Positions 1 to 7,451 of a stretch of 40,102 nt of DNA are shown one piece after another. The notes below the pieces were generated by a model. It was given only the letters and a program-made list of their open reading frames with translations, searched no databases and was not told the origin of the DNA. How positions within the stretch are numbered: position 1 is the first letter of the stretch; each line of letters begins with the position of its first letter. Both the position numbers and the translations under genes were made by a program. The stretch spans positions 1 through 40,102 of the forward strand of contig JBCDBL010000015.1 of NCBI GenBank assembly GCA_039183635.1, read 5' to 3'. This DNA comes from JBCDBL01 sp039183635. GTDB lineage: Bacteria > Pseudomonadota > Alphaproteobacteria > Caulobacterales > Parvularculaceae.

Positions 1-1
1 C

Positions 2-181
2 GCCGATATTTATTTCCAACGAGGCGAAGAGGCGTTTCTGGACGAAGAGTTCGAAGCTGCGGAAAAGGCTTTTTCCGATGCGGTAAACGCCAAGCCCGAC
101 CACTCGCGGGCGCAGCTTAAGTTAGAAGAAGTGCGCGGTATCCTGAAGACGCTCGCGGAATTGGGCGCTTCATCGAATTGA
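2..181 (+). CDS. C-terminal fragment of a TPR-like protein (5' end outside window)
   Basis: An open frame runs from the window edge to a TGA at 179-181 and gives the last 59 residues of a protein. The fragment is acidic and helical and has the small/large residue pattern of one tetratricopeptide repeat: a helix with YFQRGEEAF, then EAAEKAFSDAV, then KPDHSRAQ, typical of the second helix and turn of a TPR. It ends with a short helix and ASSN. The start and any N-terminal domains lie outside the window, so the function cannot be named. It converges on the minus-strand TPR gene with only 28 bases between the two stop codons, and I see no clear terminator there. The adjacency of two TPR proteins may be coincidence or may mean that both serve the envelope locus to the right. 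Confidence 0.6.
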   Translation, partial: ADIYFQRGEEAFLDEEFEAAEKAFSDAVNAKPDHSRAQLKLEEVRGILKTLAELGASSN

Positions 182-209
182 GCCGTCGCCGGGGCGTGCG
201 CACAACGTT

Positions 210-1115
210 CTACATTCCTTCATTAATCGATTGCAGCGTACTGCGTACGGCTATGGCCTCGTCCAATTGCCTGCGGGCTTCGAGATGGCCGGGGTCCGTC
301 TCGACGGCTTTCCGCCATATGGCGATAGCCCGTTCAAGGTCATTGTCGTAGAGCTTTAAACCTTCCGCATACAATTCATCTGCGATTTGAAAGCGTAAGG
401 CGTTAAGGTCCGCCTCCGCAGCCTTCGTTTTGGACAGGGCGAAACGTTTTTCAAGATACGCGAGGGCGCGTTTATCTTCGCCGTCTTTCAGGTCCGCGTC
501 GGCTTGTCTTTTGTAGGCGGCGTCAAGCACGGAAACGACGTGGCTGTCCTTTGGTTCGATTTGTAAATGTTTTTCAAGCGCTGCAATCGCGTGGGCCGCA
601 TCTCCTCTAGCAAGGGCCGCTTCGGCGTCTTGCAAGAGGCTTGGATCGGCTTTAGGGGCAGCCTCTTGCGCCGAGGTTTTTTTTGCACGCTCGTTTTGCC
701 GTGCAGCCGCCTGAACTTGGGTATTCGTTTTCTGAATAAGGGTGAGGGTTGAGGCGCGCTCCATCTTGCGCAACGCTGCACGGGCGACTTTGTTGTTGGG
801 GTCGACCGCCAGCACAGCCCGGTAGATTGACCCGGCCTGCTTGCGCCGTCCTTTGGCGTTGGCGCTTTTCGCCTGTTTCACAAGGCGGTTTCTTTCATCA
901 TTCAGTTTTGCTTGAATATTCTCTTTTTCCGCTGTCAGTGCGGAGTCCCGCGGCGTATTGGCTTTTGCAAGCGAGATATAGTGCAAAGCTTCAAGATAGC
1001 GGCCGTCATCAACCGCCGCCTGCGCCTCGGCGCGCCAGTCCGCCTGTGCTGGAGCTGCAAGGCACATAACCCCGAGGGTCGTCGCCAAGAAACGGGTGCT
1101 GGTATTAAATCTCAT
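210..1115 (-). CDS. Secreted TPR-repeat protein
   Basis: This 301-residue protein begins with a Sec signal peptide: a short basic stretch, a hydrophobic core at about residues 8-20, and an AQA cleavage site near residue 25. The mature part is almost wholly helical and repeats the TPR pattern: ALHYISLAK near 42, AGSIYRAVLAVDPNN near 95, AIAALEKHLQIEPKD near 175, and LERAIAIWRKAVETDPGH near 258. A Lys/Gln/Ala-rich linker lies around residues 125-155. TPR proteins are scaffolds, so a periplasmic adaptor role is likely but the partner is unknown. It is the last gene of a three-gene minus-strand operon; its ATG overlaps the stop codon of the deacetylase gene by four bases, implying coupled translation. 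The family-level call is firm; the biological role is not. Confidence 0.8.
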   Translation of the reverse strand: MRFNTSTRFLATTLGVMCLAAPAQADWRAEAQAAVDDGRYLEALHYISLAKANTPRDSALTAEKENIQAKLNDERNRLVKQAKSANAKGRRKQAGSIYRAVLAVDPNNKVARAALRKMERASTLTLIQKTNTQVQAAARQNERAKKTSAQEAAPKADPSLLQDAEAALARGDAAHAIAALEKHLQIEPKDSHVVSVLDAAYKRQADADLKDGEDKRALAYLEKRFALSKTKAAEADLNALRFQIADELYAEGLKLYDNDLERAIAIWRKAVETDPGHLEARRQLDEAIAVRSTLQSINEGM

Positions 1116-2095
1116 GCGCCGGCCTCGACTTTCAAAAACCGTTGAAAGTCCGACATCGTATGATCGCCAAAAACCATCCTGCGCTTCAACAGATAAGGGT
1201 CAGCATAAGACGCATTGGCTCCTCGTAAAACCGTCACCGCCGTATCATATCCGGCTTTTTCCGCCATCGCCGCAATTTCAGCATTCACTGCGCCATAGGG
1301 GTAGGCGAAGCTATGGGCATTGACGCCCAGGCGTTTCTTAAACAGGCGGGCTGGTACGGACAGCTCCTCACGTATACGCTTGCGGTAGGCTTTGTCGGTC
1401 TCGCCGTCCAGTTTTAAGGCGAAATTGGCATGGGTTTTAGAGTGCGGTTGAATATCGACAAGACCGCTCGCCGTCATTTCTTTCATATGATCCCATTTAA
1501 GGGCCGATCCTGCGCCGACAAAGTCTGAGTACACATAAATTGTGGCTGGGGCGTTGTATTTTTTCAGAAGAGGAAACGCAACTGTGTAGGCGGAACGAAA
1601 TCCGTCGTCGATGGTGAGAACGACGGCGCGGCGGGGAATGGGCGCGCGCCCATTCAGATGGTCGCGCAGTTGCGCCATTGAAATGATGCGATATCCATTC
1701 TTTTTTAAGTACGAAAGTTGTCGTTCAAAATCTTTCGCGGAGATCTCCAGGCGATCGTCGCGATACGCCCCTTTGGTGAATCTGTGGTAGGTCAAAATAG
1801 GGACGGTTTGATATTTCTCCCCCTCCAGCGGCGGCAATGTGAACGCGCCACGGGGGATTGCGATTTTTCGTCCGCGGCTGACGGTTTCAATCCCGTTGAC
1901 ATCCTCAATGATCCAGGCTTTGTCTGCATCGCCCAGAAACTCCGCCGCAAGGGAAGCGGCCGTATCCTTGCCCTTTGCGGTGACAACATAATATTCCGCA
2001 TCTCCTCCGACGCGGCGTGTCGGCAGTTCTATGTAGGCGCAAGCCGACAAAGCGGTCGCAAAGGCAAAAAGGGCGAACGTACGCAGATGTTTCAT
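1112..2095 (-). CDS. LysM-like/polysaccharide deacetylase lipoprotein
   Basis: The protein has 327 residues. Residues 1-19 form a lipoprotein signal peptide with lipobox L16-S17-A18-C19; the residue after Cys is Ala rather than Asp, which in Lol sorting rules permits transport to the outer membrane. Residues 35-82 resemble a LysM peptidoglycan-binding module (YVVTAKGKDTAASLA, then the closing GRKIAIP). A NodB/polysaccharide-deacetylase domain (carbohydrate esterase family 4) follows from about residue 98: TIDD at 161-164 gives the catalytic and metal aspartates, H218 and H222 form the HxxxH metal pair, and FAYPYG is a later conserved motif. The family removes N- or O-acetyl groups from glycans, so peptidoglycan or an envelope polysaccharide is the probable substrate. 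It overlaps the kinase gene upstream and the TPR gene downstream by four bases each. Substrate specificity cannot be read from the sequence. Confidence 0.87.
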   Translation of the reverse strand: MKHLRTFALFAFATALSACAYIELPTRRVGGDAEYYVVTAKGKDTAASLAAEFLGDADKAWIIEDVNGIETVSRGRKIAIPRGAFTLPPLEGEKYQTVPILTYHRFTKGAYRDDRLEISAKDFERQLSYLKKNGYRIISMAQLRDHLNGRAPIPRRAVVLTIDDGFRSAYTVAFPLLKKYNAPATIYVYSDFVGAGSALKWDHMKEMTASGLVDIQPHSKTHANFALKLDGETDKAYRKRIREELSVPARLFKKRLGVNAHSFAYPYGAVNAEIAAMAEKAGYDTAVTVLRGANASYADPYLLKRRMVFGDHTMSDFQRFLKVEAGA

Positions 2096-3921
2096 GTGTC
2101 CGCTTTCGCTTCGCTGATCGTCTGCCGTCTAACGATGCGGGTCTTATCTTCGGCGTCTCCATCTTCTTTGTCGCCGCTGGCGTTTTGCGCAGGACGCTGC
2201 AGGACGGTTGCGTCTTCCAATGCTGCGTCGGCCTCCTCGCACGCCAGGGGCGTCGGGGCGTCCTCGTGCGGTGCGTCATCTGCAGCCGCCGTCGGCGTCT
2301 TGGTTTGTCCGATGCTGGCTGCAAGGGTGTTGAAGGCGGCGAAGACATCGCCGACTTCGTCGTCGCGCATTTGGCTGATGCGCACGTCGACATTGCCCTC
2401 GGCCAGATCTTCCATGGACATGCGCAGGGTTTTCAAAGGTTTTGATAACAGGCCGATAAGATAATACGCGCTTGCGCACACCGCTGCGACGATAATTGCG
2501 GCGAGAACGGACAAAAGCAGCAAGGACGCGCCGAGCGCATTGCTGACCGGCGCCCGGGACATGCCGAGGCGTACTTCCCCCAGATTGGTGTCGCGCAGTG
2601 TTATGGGGGTGGAAAAGTCGAAGACGCGTTCGCCGTCTCCGGTGCGCGCATAGGCTGCGTTGAGGCCGTCTTCGCCCGTACGCAAAGGGATCCGCGCCAC
2701 GATGGGCATCTGTTCGCCGATAAGGGACGGATCGGACGAGGCGCGCACGACGCCGTTTCGGTTGGCCACATGGAGATAGGCGAAGGATTGCCGCCGCATC
2801 GTGTCCTCAACGAACCGCTCGATCTTGGCGTTGCTGCGGCTTGACGGCTCCCGTCCGGCCCGTTCGGCTTCCAGCCGCCGCTGTTCCTCCTGAATTAACG
2901 GAAGTGCGCTTACGGTGGCGATAAAGTTAGCGAGCGACGTGCCCGAATCGATGGTGAGATCCGTCAACATATCGCTCAGTCGCGATTGTATGAGAGCCAC
3001 GCTAACGATCATGACCACAGCAACGCCGAGCGCCATGGCGCCGGTTAACTTGTATCTGAGCGGAATATAGCCCGGCTTGTCGGAGGCGTGTTCGGCGTCC
3101 TCCAGCTGGCGGATCTGCGCCGTCAGAGCTGACTTCAGGGATTTACCGTCCTGAAACCGTCCGTCCGGGGATTTCGCCAGCAACTTTTCGACAATATGCT
3201 GCACCCCGACGGGAATGGAGGTGTTGAGGCCGCGCATCGACGGCGCTTCTTCCTTTGTGATTTGCACCATCAAGCTGCCGATGGTCTCGCCCGGGAATGG
3301 CTTCTTGCCTGTGAGCAGTTGGTATAGCACCACGCCTACGGAAAACAGGTCGGACCGGCCGTCTACCGATTTACCCAGCACCTGCTCGGGGCTCATGTAC
3401 TGCGGCGTCCCGAGCACCATGCCGGCCATCGTTTTTTCCTGGTCCGCCGGATCTTCAACCCGGGCGATTCCGAAATCGGTGATCTTCACCGTCTCACCGT
3501 CTTTCAGAAACATGATATTGGACGGTTTGATGTCCCGGTGGACGATGCCTTTTTTGTGAGCGTAGTCGAGGGCGTCGGCGAGCTGTACGCCGATCGATAG
3601 AATACTTTTAAGCGACAGCTTCTCGCCCTTTTTCAACAGCTCATCCATCGGCGCGCCGTCGACCATCTCCATCAGGATGTAGGGTTTGTCTTCATGCTCC
3701 CCGACGTCGAAGATGGTGACGATGTTCTTGTGGGACATCGCTCCCGCCGCCTTCGCCTCGCGCACGAACCGGCTCACATATTCATCGTCCACGCAGCGCT
3801 CGGTTTTCAGAACCTTGATGGCGAGCGTGCGGTTGATCTCAGGATCGAAGGCCTCGAACACGTCGGCCATAGCGCCGGCGCCGAGGGGCTTGCGGATTTG
3901 ATAGCGACCGATCTGCTGCAT
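2092..3921 (-). CDS. Transmembrane Ser/Thr protein kinase with sensor and C-terminal HAMP domain
   Basis: I chose ATG at 3919-3921 (609 residues) because it follows a GGAGAG ribosome-binding site and starts directly at the kinase fold; a longer frame to 4068 adds unrelated sequence. The eukaryotic-type kinase fills residues 7-275: glycine loop LGAGAMADV with Ala in place of the third Gly, ATP-anchoring K36, HRDIKPSN with catalytic D130, DFG at 149-151, and GTPQYMSPE at 171-179. A transmembrane helix at 293-312 leads to a predicted periplasmic sensor of about 150 residues resembling Cache/PAS-like input domains. A second membrane helix at 465-490 is followed by a HAMP domain (about 490-540) and an acidic tail. 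HAMP is thus C-terminal with no enzyme behind it, while the output kinase lies at the N terminus. Tail residues T572 and T594 sit in DAT/DKT contexts like known phosphothreonine sites. First gene of the operon. Confidence 0.93.
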   Translation of the reverse strand: MQQIGRYQIRKPLGAGAMADVFEAFDPEINRTLAIKVLKTERCVDDEYVSRFVREAKAAGAMSHKNIVTIFDVGEHEDKPYILMEMVDGAPMDELLKKGEKLSLKSILSIGVQLADALDYAHKKGIVHRDIKPSNIMFLKDGETVKITDFGIARVEDPADQEKTMAGMVLGTPQYMSPEQVLGKSVDGRSDLFSVGVVLYQLLTGKKPFPGETIGSLMVQITKEEAPSMRGLNTSIPVGVQHIVEKLLAKSPDGRFQDGKSLKSALTAQIRQLEDAEHASDKPGYIPLRYKLTGAMALGVAVVMIVSVALIQSRLSDMLTDLTIDSGTSLANFIATVSALPLIQEEQRRLEAERAGREPSSRSNAKIERFVEDTMRRQSFAYLHVANRNGVVRASSDPSLIGEQMPIVARIPLRTGEDGLNAAYARTGDGERVFDFSTPITLRDTNLGEVRLGMSRAPVSNALGASLLLLSVLAAIIVAAVCASAYYLIGLLSKPLKTLRMSMEDLAEGNVDVRISQMRDDEVGDVFAAFNTLAASIGQTKTPTAAADDAPHEDAPTPLACEEADAALEDATVLQRPAQNASGDKEDGDAEDKTRIVRRQTISEAKADT

Positions 3922-4080
3922 AGCTCTCCAACGATCCAGAATCAGACGGATGAATAGGGGGACTATAAACCGCTTTGCCGGGCGTGCGTAACGCAAAGCG
4001 TGATATTTGTCGCAATACCTGTGAATTTTGAACCGGCTGTATCCGAAAATGGACCGGTGCGGCGTCAAGCCGTTTTACGT

Positions 4081-4527
4081 TCAGGTCTGCAATATCAGTT
4101 TTTGCAGCATGTCCTGGAGGTGGGCGTATTCCTGCTGGCTCAGGGGTGCGCGCAAGGTTTCATCCACACCCCGTATTTCGGCGGCCATCGCGTCGTAAGA
4201 CCGCCGTCCTTTGACGGTGAGGAAAAGACGGCTGATTCGGCCATCCTTTTTGGAGGCCTTTCGTGAAATCAGATTCATCTCGATAAGACTTTTCACGGCC
4301 CGACTGACGATGCCTTTGTCCATAGGGGTGACGGCGACCACCTCGTTGGCGGTTCGCCCGGGACGCTCGGCGACGGCGGCGAGCACGCGCCATTGTGAAA
4401 GGTTGAGCCCGTCATGGCGTTTGGCGATGGCCGCAGTGCGGCGCGCGATTTGATCGGCCAGACGCGTAATCTGGTACGGCAGGAATGCGTCCAGCTCAAT
4501 AACGGACGGTGCGGGTTTGACATCCAT
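4081..4527 (-). CDS. MarR-family transcriptional regulator, probable regulator of the hpd operon
   Basis: The 148-residue protein has the usual MarR length and layout: an N-terminal dimerisation helix, a winged helix-turn-helix in the middle (LSQWRVLAAVAERPGRTANEV, the recognition helix around KGIVSRAVKSLIEMNLI), a wing with KKDGRISRLFLT, and C-terminal dimerisation helices. MarR proteins are generally repressors whose DNA binding is released by a small aromatic ligand. The gene is divergent from the 4-hydroxyphenylpyruvate dioxygenase gene, with 121 bases between the start codons, and two overlapping dyads lie in that gap. This arrangement makes it the likely local regulator of tyrosine or homogentisate catabolism; the ligand is not shown by the sequence. 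The downstream kinase operon lies on the same strand 159 bases away and looks independent. Confidence 0.9.
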   Translation of the reverse strand: MDVKPAPSVIELDAFLPYQITRLADQIARRTAAIAKRHDGLNLSQWRVLAAVAERPGRTANEVVAVTPMDKGIVSRAVKSLIEMNLISRKASKKDGRISRLFLTVKGRRSYDAMAAEIRGVDETLRAPLSQQEYAHLQDMLQKLILQT

Positions 4528-4543
4528 AGCGCATGCCTATATA

Positions 4544-4564
4544 GTTGCAATCACAACAGGTTGT
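4544..4564. promoter_or_regulatory. Candidate MarR operator: two overlapping dyads
   Basis: GTTG at 4544-4547 and CAAC at 4554-4557 form one dyad with a 6-base spacer. ACAAC at 4553-4557 and GTTGT at 4560-4564 form a second dyad with a 2-base spacer, sharing the CAAC half. They lie between the divergent MarR and hpd start codons, close to the regulator's start. MarR dimers bind short palindromes of this size. Operator function is inferred from position and symmetry. Confidence 0.5.
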
Positions 4565-4648
4565 TTAAAATACAAAATGGCCCGAACCGCTTATAAAATC
4601 AAGTCCTTAGCTTTCATAATGCGTTAATCCTGGCGAGGGGATGCGAAT

Positions 4649-5737
4649 ATGACGGATTTATTTGAAAACCCAATGGGCCTTGACGGGTTCGAGTTTGTGG
4701 AGTTCACGGCGCCGGAACGCGGTGTTCTGGAGAATGTCTTCGAGAAGATCGGATTTGCAAAGGTGGCGCGCCACCGCTCCAAGGACGTCGATCTATGGCG
4801 TCAGGGCGACATTAACTTCATCTTGAATTACGAGCCGAACTCGCCCGCTTACTTTTATGCGCAGGAGCATGGCCCCTCCGTATGCGGTATGGCGTTCCGG
4901 GTGCGCGACGCCAAGAAGGCCTACGCCCTCGCCCTTGAAAAGGGCGCGCAGCCCATCGATGTGCCGACAGGGCCTATGGAGCTGCGCTTGCCGGCGATCA
5001 AGGGGATCGGCGGAGCGCTGCTCTATCTCGTCGACCGGTATGCCCCCGGCGCGTCGATCTACGATATCGATTTTGAGTATCTGGAGGGCGTCGACCGCAA
5101 TCCCGAAGGCTGCGGGTTCAAGGTGATCGACCATCTCACCCACAACGTCTATCGCGGTCGCATGGACTATTGGGCGGAGTATTACGAGCGCCTGTTCAAT
5201 TTCCGGGAGATCCGCTTTTTCGACATCAAGGGCGAATACACCGGTCTTGTCTCCCGCGCCATGACGGCGCCCGATGGAAAAATCCGTATTCCCCTGAATG
5301 AGGAAGGCGCCGGCGGCAAGGGCCAGATTGAAGAATATCTCATGCAGTACAACGGCGAGGGCATTCAGCACATCGCATTTTCCTGCGACGATCTCGTCGG
5401 GTGCTGGGACAGGTTGAAAGACAAGGGCGCGCCGTTCATGACGCCGCCGCCGGATGCTTACTACGACATGCTGGACGGGCGTCTTCCCGGCCATGGCGAG
5501 CCTGTGGAGGACTTGAAGGCCCGCGGCATTTTGCTGGACGGATCGACGGAGGAGGGCGATCCCCGGCTGTTGCTGCAGATCTTTTCTGAAACCCTCATCG
5601 GGCCGGTCTTCTTTGAGTTCATTGAGCGCAAGAAGGACGAAGGGTTCGGCGAAGGCAACTTCAAGGCGCTGTTCGAATCCATCGAACGCGACCAGGTGGC
5701 GCGCGGCGTCCTTGGCGAGGAAAAAGAGAACGCGTAA
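4649..5737 (+). CDS. hpd: 4-hydroxyphenylpyruvate dioxygenase
   Basis: The enzyme converts 4-hydroxyphenylpyruvate to homogentisate using Fe(II) and oxygen, the second step of tyrosine breakdown and the source of homogentisate for pyomelanin. The 362-residue length is typical for bacterial forms. The two vicinal-oxygen-chelate halves are visible; the C-terminal half carries the iron ligands H162 (DHLTHNVYRG), H241 (GIQHIAF) and E323 (FFEFIER). The family motifs LNEEGAGGKGQIEEYL and DGRLPGHGEPV are also present. A GAGGGG ribosome-binding site precedes ATG 4649. It is the first gene of a co-directional cluster with a VOC protein (11-base gap) and a fumarylacetoacetase-like gene, divergent from the MarR regulator. 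It is cytosolic. Nothing looks damaged. Confidence 0.97.
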   Translation: MTDLFENPMGLDGFEFVEFTAPERGVLENVFEKIGFAKVARHRSKDVDLWRQGDINFILNYEPNSPAYFYAQEHGPSVCGMAFRVRDAKKAYALALEKGAQPIDVPTGPMELRLPAIKGIGGALLYLVDRYAPGASIYDIDFEYLEGVDRNPEGCGFKVIDHLTHNVYRGRMDYWAEYYERLFNFREIRFFDIKGEYTGLVSRAMTAPDGKIRIPLNEEGAGGKGQIEEYLMQYNGEGIQHIAFSCDDLVGCWDRLKDKGAPFMTPPPDAYYDMLDGRLPGHGEPVEDLKARGILLDGSTEEGDPRLLLQIFSETLIGPVFFEFIERKKDEGFGEGNFKALFESIERDQVARGVLGEEKENA

Positions 5738-5748
5738 GGAAGACGGCC

Positions 5749-6282
5749 ATGACCGTGAAGCTGAAACGCATTCATCATGTCGCCTACCGGTGTAAGGACG
5801 CCAGGGAGACTGTTGAGTTTTACCAGCGTGTGCTGAACATGGACTTTCAGCTTGCGATCGCTGAGGACGAAGTGCCGTCGACGAAGGCCCCGGACCCCTA
5901 CATGCACGTCTTTCTCGACGCCGGCATGGGCAATGTTCTGGCGTTTTTCGAGTTGCCCACCCAAGCGCCCATGGATCGCGACCGCAACACGCCCGAATGG
6001 GTCCAGCACATCGCCTTCGAAGTGGAGGATCTCGACGCCTTGCTCGCCGCGAAAGAGCGGATCGAGGGGGAGGGGATCGACGTCCTCGGCCCCACCAACC
6101 ACGGTATTTTCAAATCGATCTATTTCTTCGATCCCAACGGCCACAGGATCGAACTTGCGGCCAATACGGGGACGCCGGAGCAAATGAAAAAACTGCGCGA
6201 GGTCGCCCCGGCGATGCTTGAGGAATGGTCCAAGACGAAACGGGCGCCGCGCCATGCCGCGTGGCTGCACGAGACCAATTAA
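5749..6282 (+). CDS. VOC-superfamily metalloprotein with a glyoxalase-I-like ligand set
   Basis: This is a single-domain vicinal-oxygen-chelate protein of 177 residues with two beta-alpha-beta-beta-beta modules. Candidate metal ligands are H9 or H10 (RIHHVAYRC), E68 (LAFFELP), H87 (VQHIAFEV) and E135 (GHRIELAAN). A His-Glu-His-Glu set matches glyoxalase I and methylmalonyl-CoA epimerase better than the three-ligand His-His-Glu set of extradiol dioxygenases. An AAGGAAG ribosome-binding site precedes the ATG, and only 11 bases separate it from hpd. Lying between hpd and a fumarylacetoacetase-like gene suggests it acts on a tyrosine-pathway intermediate, where homogentisate dioxygenase and maleylacetoacetate isomerase would be expected. 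It could also be a housekeeping lactoylglutathione lyase-like enzyme. The fold is certain; the substrate is unknown. Confidence 0.85.
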   Translation: MTVKLKRIHHVAYRCKDARETVEFYQRVLNMDFQLAIAEDEVPSTKAPDPYMHVFLDAGMGNVLAFFELPTQAPMDRDRNTPEWVQHIAFEVEDLDALLAAKERIEGEGIDVLGPTNHGIFKSIYFFDPNGHRIELAANTGTPEQMKKLREVAPAMLEEWSKTKRAPRHAAWLHETN

Positions 6283-6302
6283 AACATCCAGGGAGAGACG
6301 CT

Positions 6303-7310
6303 GTGAAACTCGCCAGCTTGAAGTCAGGGCGCGACGGGCGTCTCGTCGTGGTGTCGCAAGACCTTTCGCGTTGCATCGACGCCGGCGCCATCGCGCCGAC
6401 GCTGCAGGCCGCCCTCGACGATTGGCCTTCTGCATCGCAAGCCTTGAGAGACCTCGCCGACAAGCTTGAAGCTGATCGCACAATCGGGCAGGCTTTCAAC
6501 GAGGCCGACTGCGCAGCGCCATTGCCGCGCGCTTATCAGTGGGCGGACGGGTCAGCCTATGTCAACCATGTGGAGCTGGTGCGCAAGGCCCGCAACGCGG
6601 ACATGCCGGACAGCTTTTGGACCGATCCTTTGATGTATCAGGGCGGGTCCGACAGTTTTCTCGGCCCCCGCGAGGATATCGTCATGCCCGACGACGCAAC
6701 GTTCGGCATAGATATGGAAGCTGAGATTGCGGTGATTGTGGACGACACGCCGATGGGGGCGTCGCCGCAGGAGGCGCTGGAGCGCATTCGCCTCATCATG
6801 CTTGTGAACGACGTGTCCTTGCGCGGTCTCATACCAGCGGAGCTGGCGAAAGGGTTCGGCTTTTTCCAGTCGAAGCCCTCAAGCGCCTTCAGCCCCTGCG
6901 CCGTGACGCCCGATGAGCTGGGGGACGCGTGGCGGGACGGCAAAGTCCATTTGCCGTTGCTTGTGCGGTACAATGGAGAGCCGTTCGGCTGCGCCGATGC
7001 GGGCGTGGACATGACATTCGACTTCGGCCGCCTCATCGCCCATGCCGCAAAAACCCGGCCGCTTTGCGCCGGCTCTATCATCGGATCGGGAACGGTCTCC
7101 AACAAGCTTGACGGGGGAGCGGGCAAGCCCATCGTGGAGGGCGGGGTCGGTTATTCCTGCATCGCTGAGATCAGAATGATCGAGACCATCGAAAACGGCG
7201 CTCCGCAGACGCCGTTTATGAAGTTTGGCGATCACGTCGAAATTGAGATGCGCGACAAAGAGGGGGCGAGCCTGTTCGGCGCCATCGATCAACACGTCCG
7301 GTCTTTGTAA
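6303..7310 (+). CDS. Fumarylacetoacetate hydrolase family protein
   Basis: The probable reaction is cleavage of fumarylacetoacetate to fumarate and acetoacetate, the last step of the homogentisate pathway. I chose GTG 6303 (335 residues) because GGGAGAGA sits just upstream; an ATG at 6225 would add 26 unrelated residues overlapping the VOC gene. The FAH C-terminal fold is clear: E139 and E141 in DMEAEIAVIVDD supply acidic metal ligands, with LMLVNDVSLR, KPSSAFSPCAVTPDELG and SGTVSNK following. An N-terminal domain of about 75 residues with PLPRAYQW is typical of the short bacterial fumarylacetoacetases. Its place behind hpd supports the assignment, although FAH-family enzymes also include other diketone hydrolases and decarboxylases. 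Confidence 0.88.
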   Translation: MKLASLKSGRDGRLVVVSQDLSRCIDAGAIAPTLQAALDDWPSASQALRDLADKLEADRTIGQAFNEADCAAPLPRAYQWADGSAYVNHVELVRKARNADMPDSFWTDPLMYQGGSDSFLGPREDIVMPDDATFGIDMEAEIAVIVDDTPMGASPQEALERIRLIMLVNDVSLRGLIPAELAKGFGFFQSKPSSAFSPCAVTPDELGDAWRDGKVHLPLLVRYNGEPFGCADAGVDMTFDFGRLIAHAAKTRPLCAGSIIGSGTVSNKLDGGAGKPIVEGGVGYSCIAEIRMIETIENGAPQTPFMKFGDHVEIEMRDKEGASLFGAIDQHVRSL

Positions 7311-7338
7311 CCTCAATACAGCCTTGCACCTTTAGTTT

Positions 7339-7355
7339 ATCTCACGGTGTGAGAT
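7339..7355. promoter_or_regulatory. Short perfect dyad after the tyrosine cluster
   Basis: ATCTCAC at 7339-7345 and GTGAGAT at 7349-7355 form a 7-base-pair perfect stem around a GGT loop. It lies 29 bases after the FAH stop codon and about 100 bases before the glycosyltransferase start. There is no T run after it, so it is either a weak terminator or an operator for the next unit; the sequence does not decide. Confidence 0.4.
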
Positions 7356-7451
7356 TTCCAGCTCCAGCGGTTCAGTCTATCGCGGTCGCAAAACATTTGT
7401 TATGTCTCGCCCTTTGCTGGCTGTACAAACGGGGTTTTGGAGAGCGCTCTC

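Noticed and set aside
3922..4068. N-terminal extension of the Ser/Thr kinase to an ATG at 4066-4068
   Set aside because: The extra 49 residues are basic and unlike any kinase N terminus, while ATG 3919-3921 has GGAGAG just upstream and starts at the kinase fold.
6225..6302. Earlier ATG start for the fumarylacetoacetase-like gene
   Set aside because: It would overlap the VOC gene by 58 bases and add non-family residues; GTG 6303 has a strong GGGAGAGA site.
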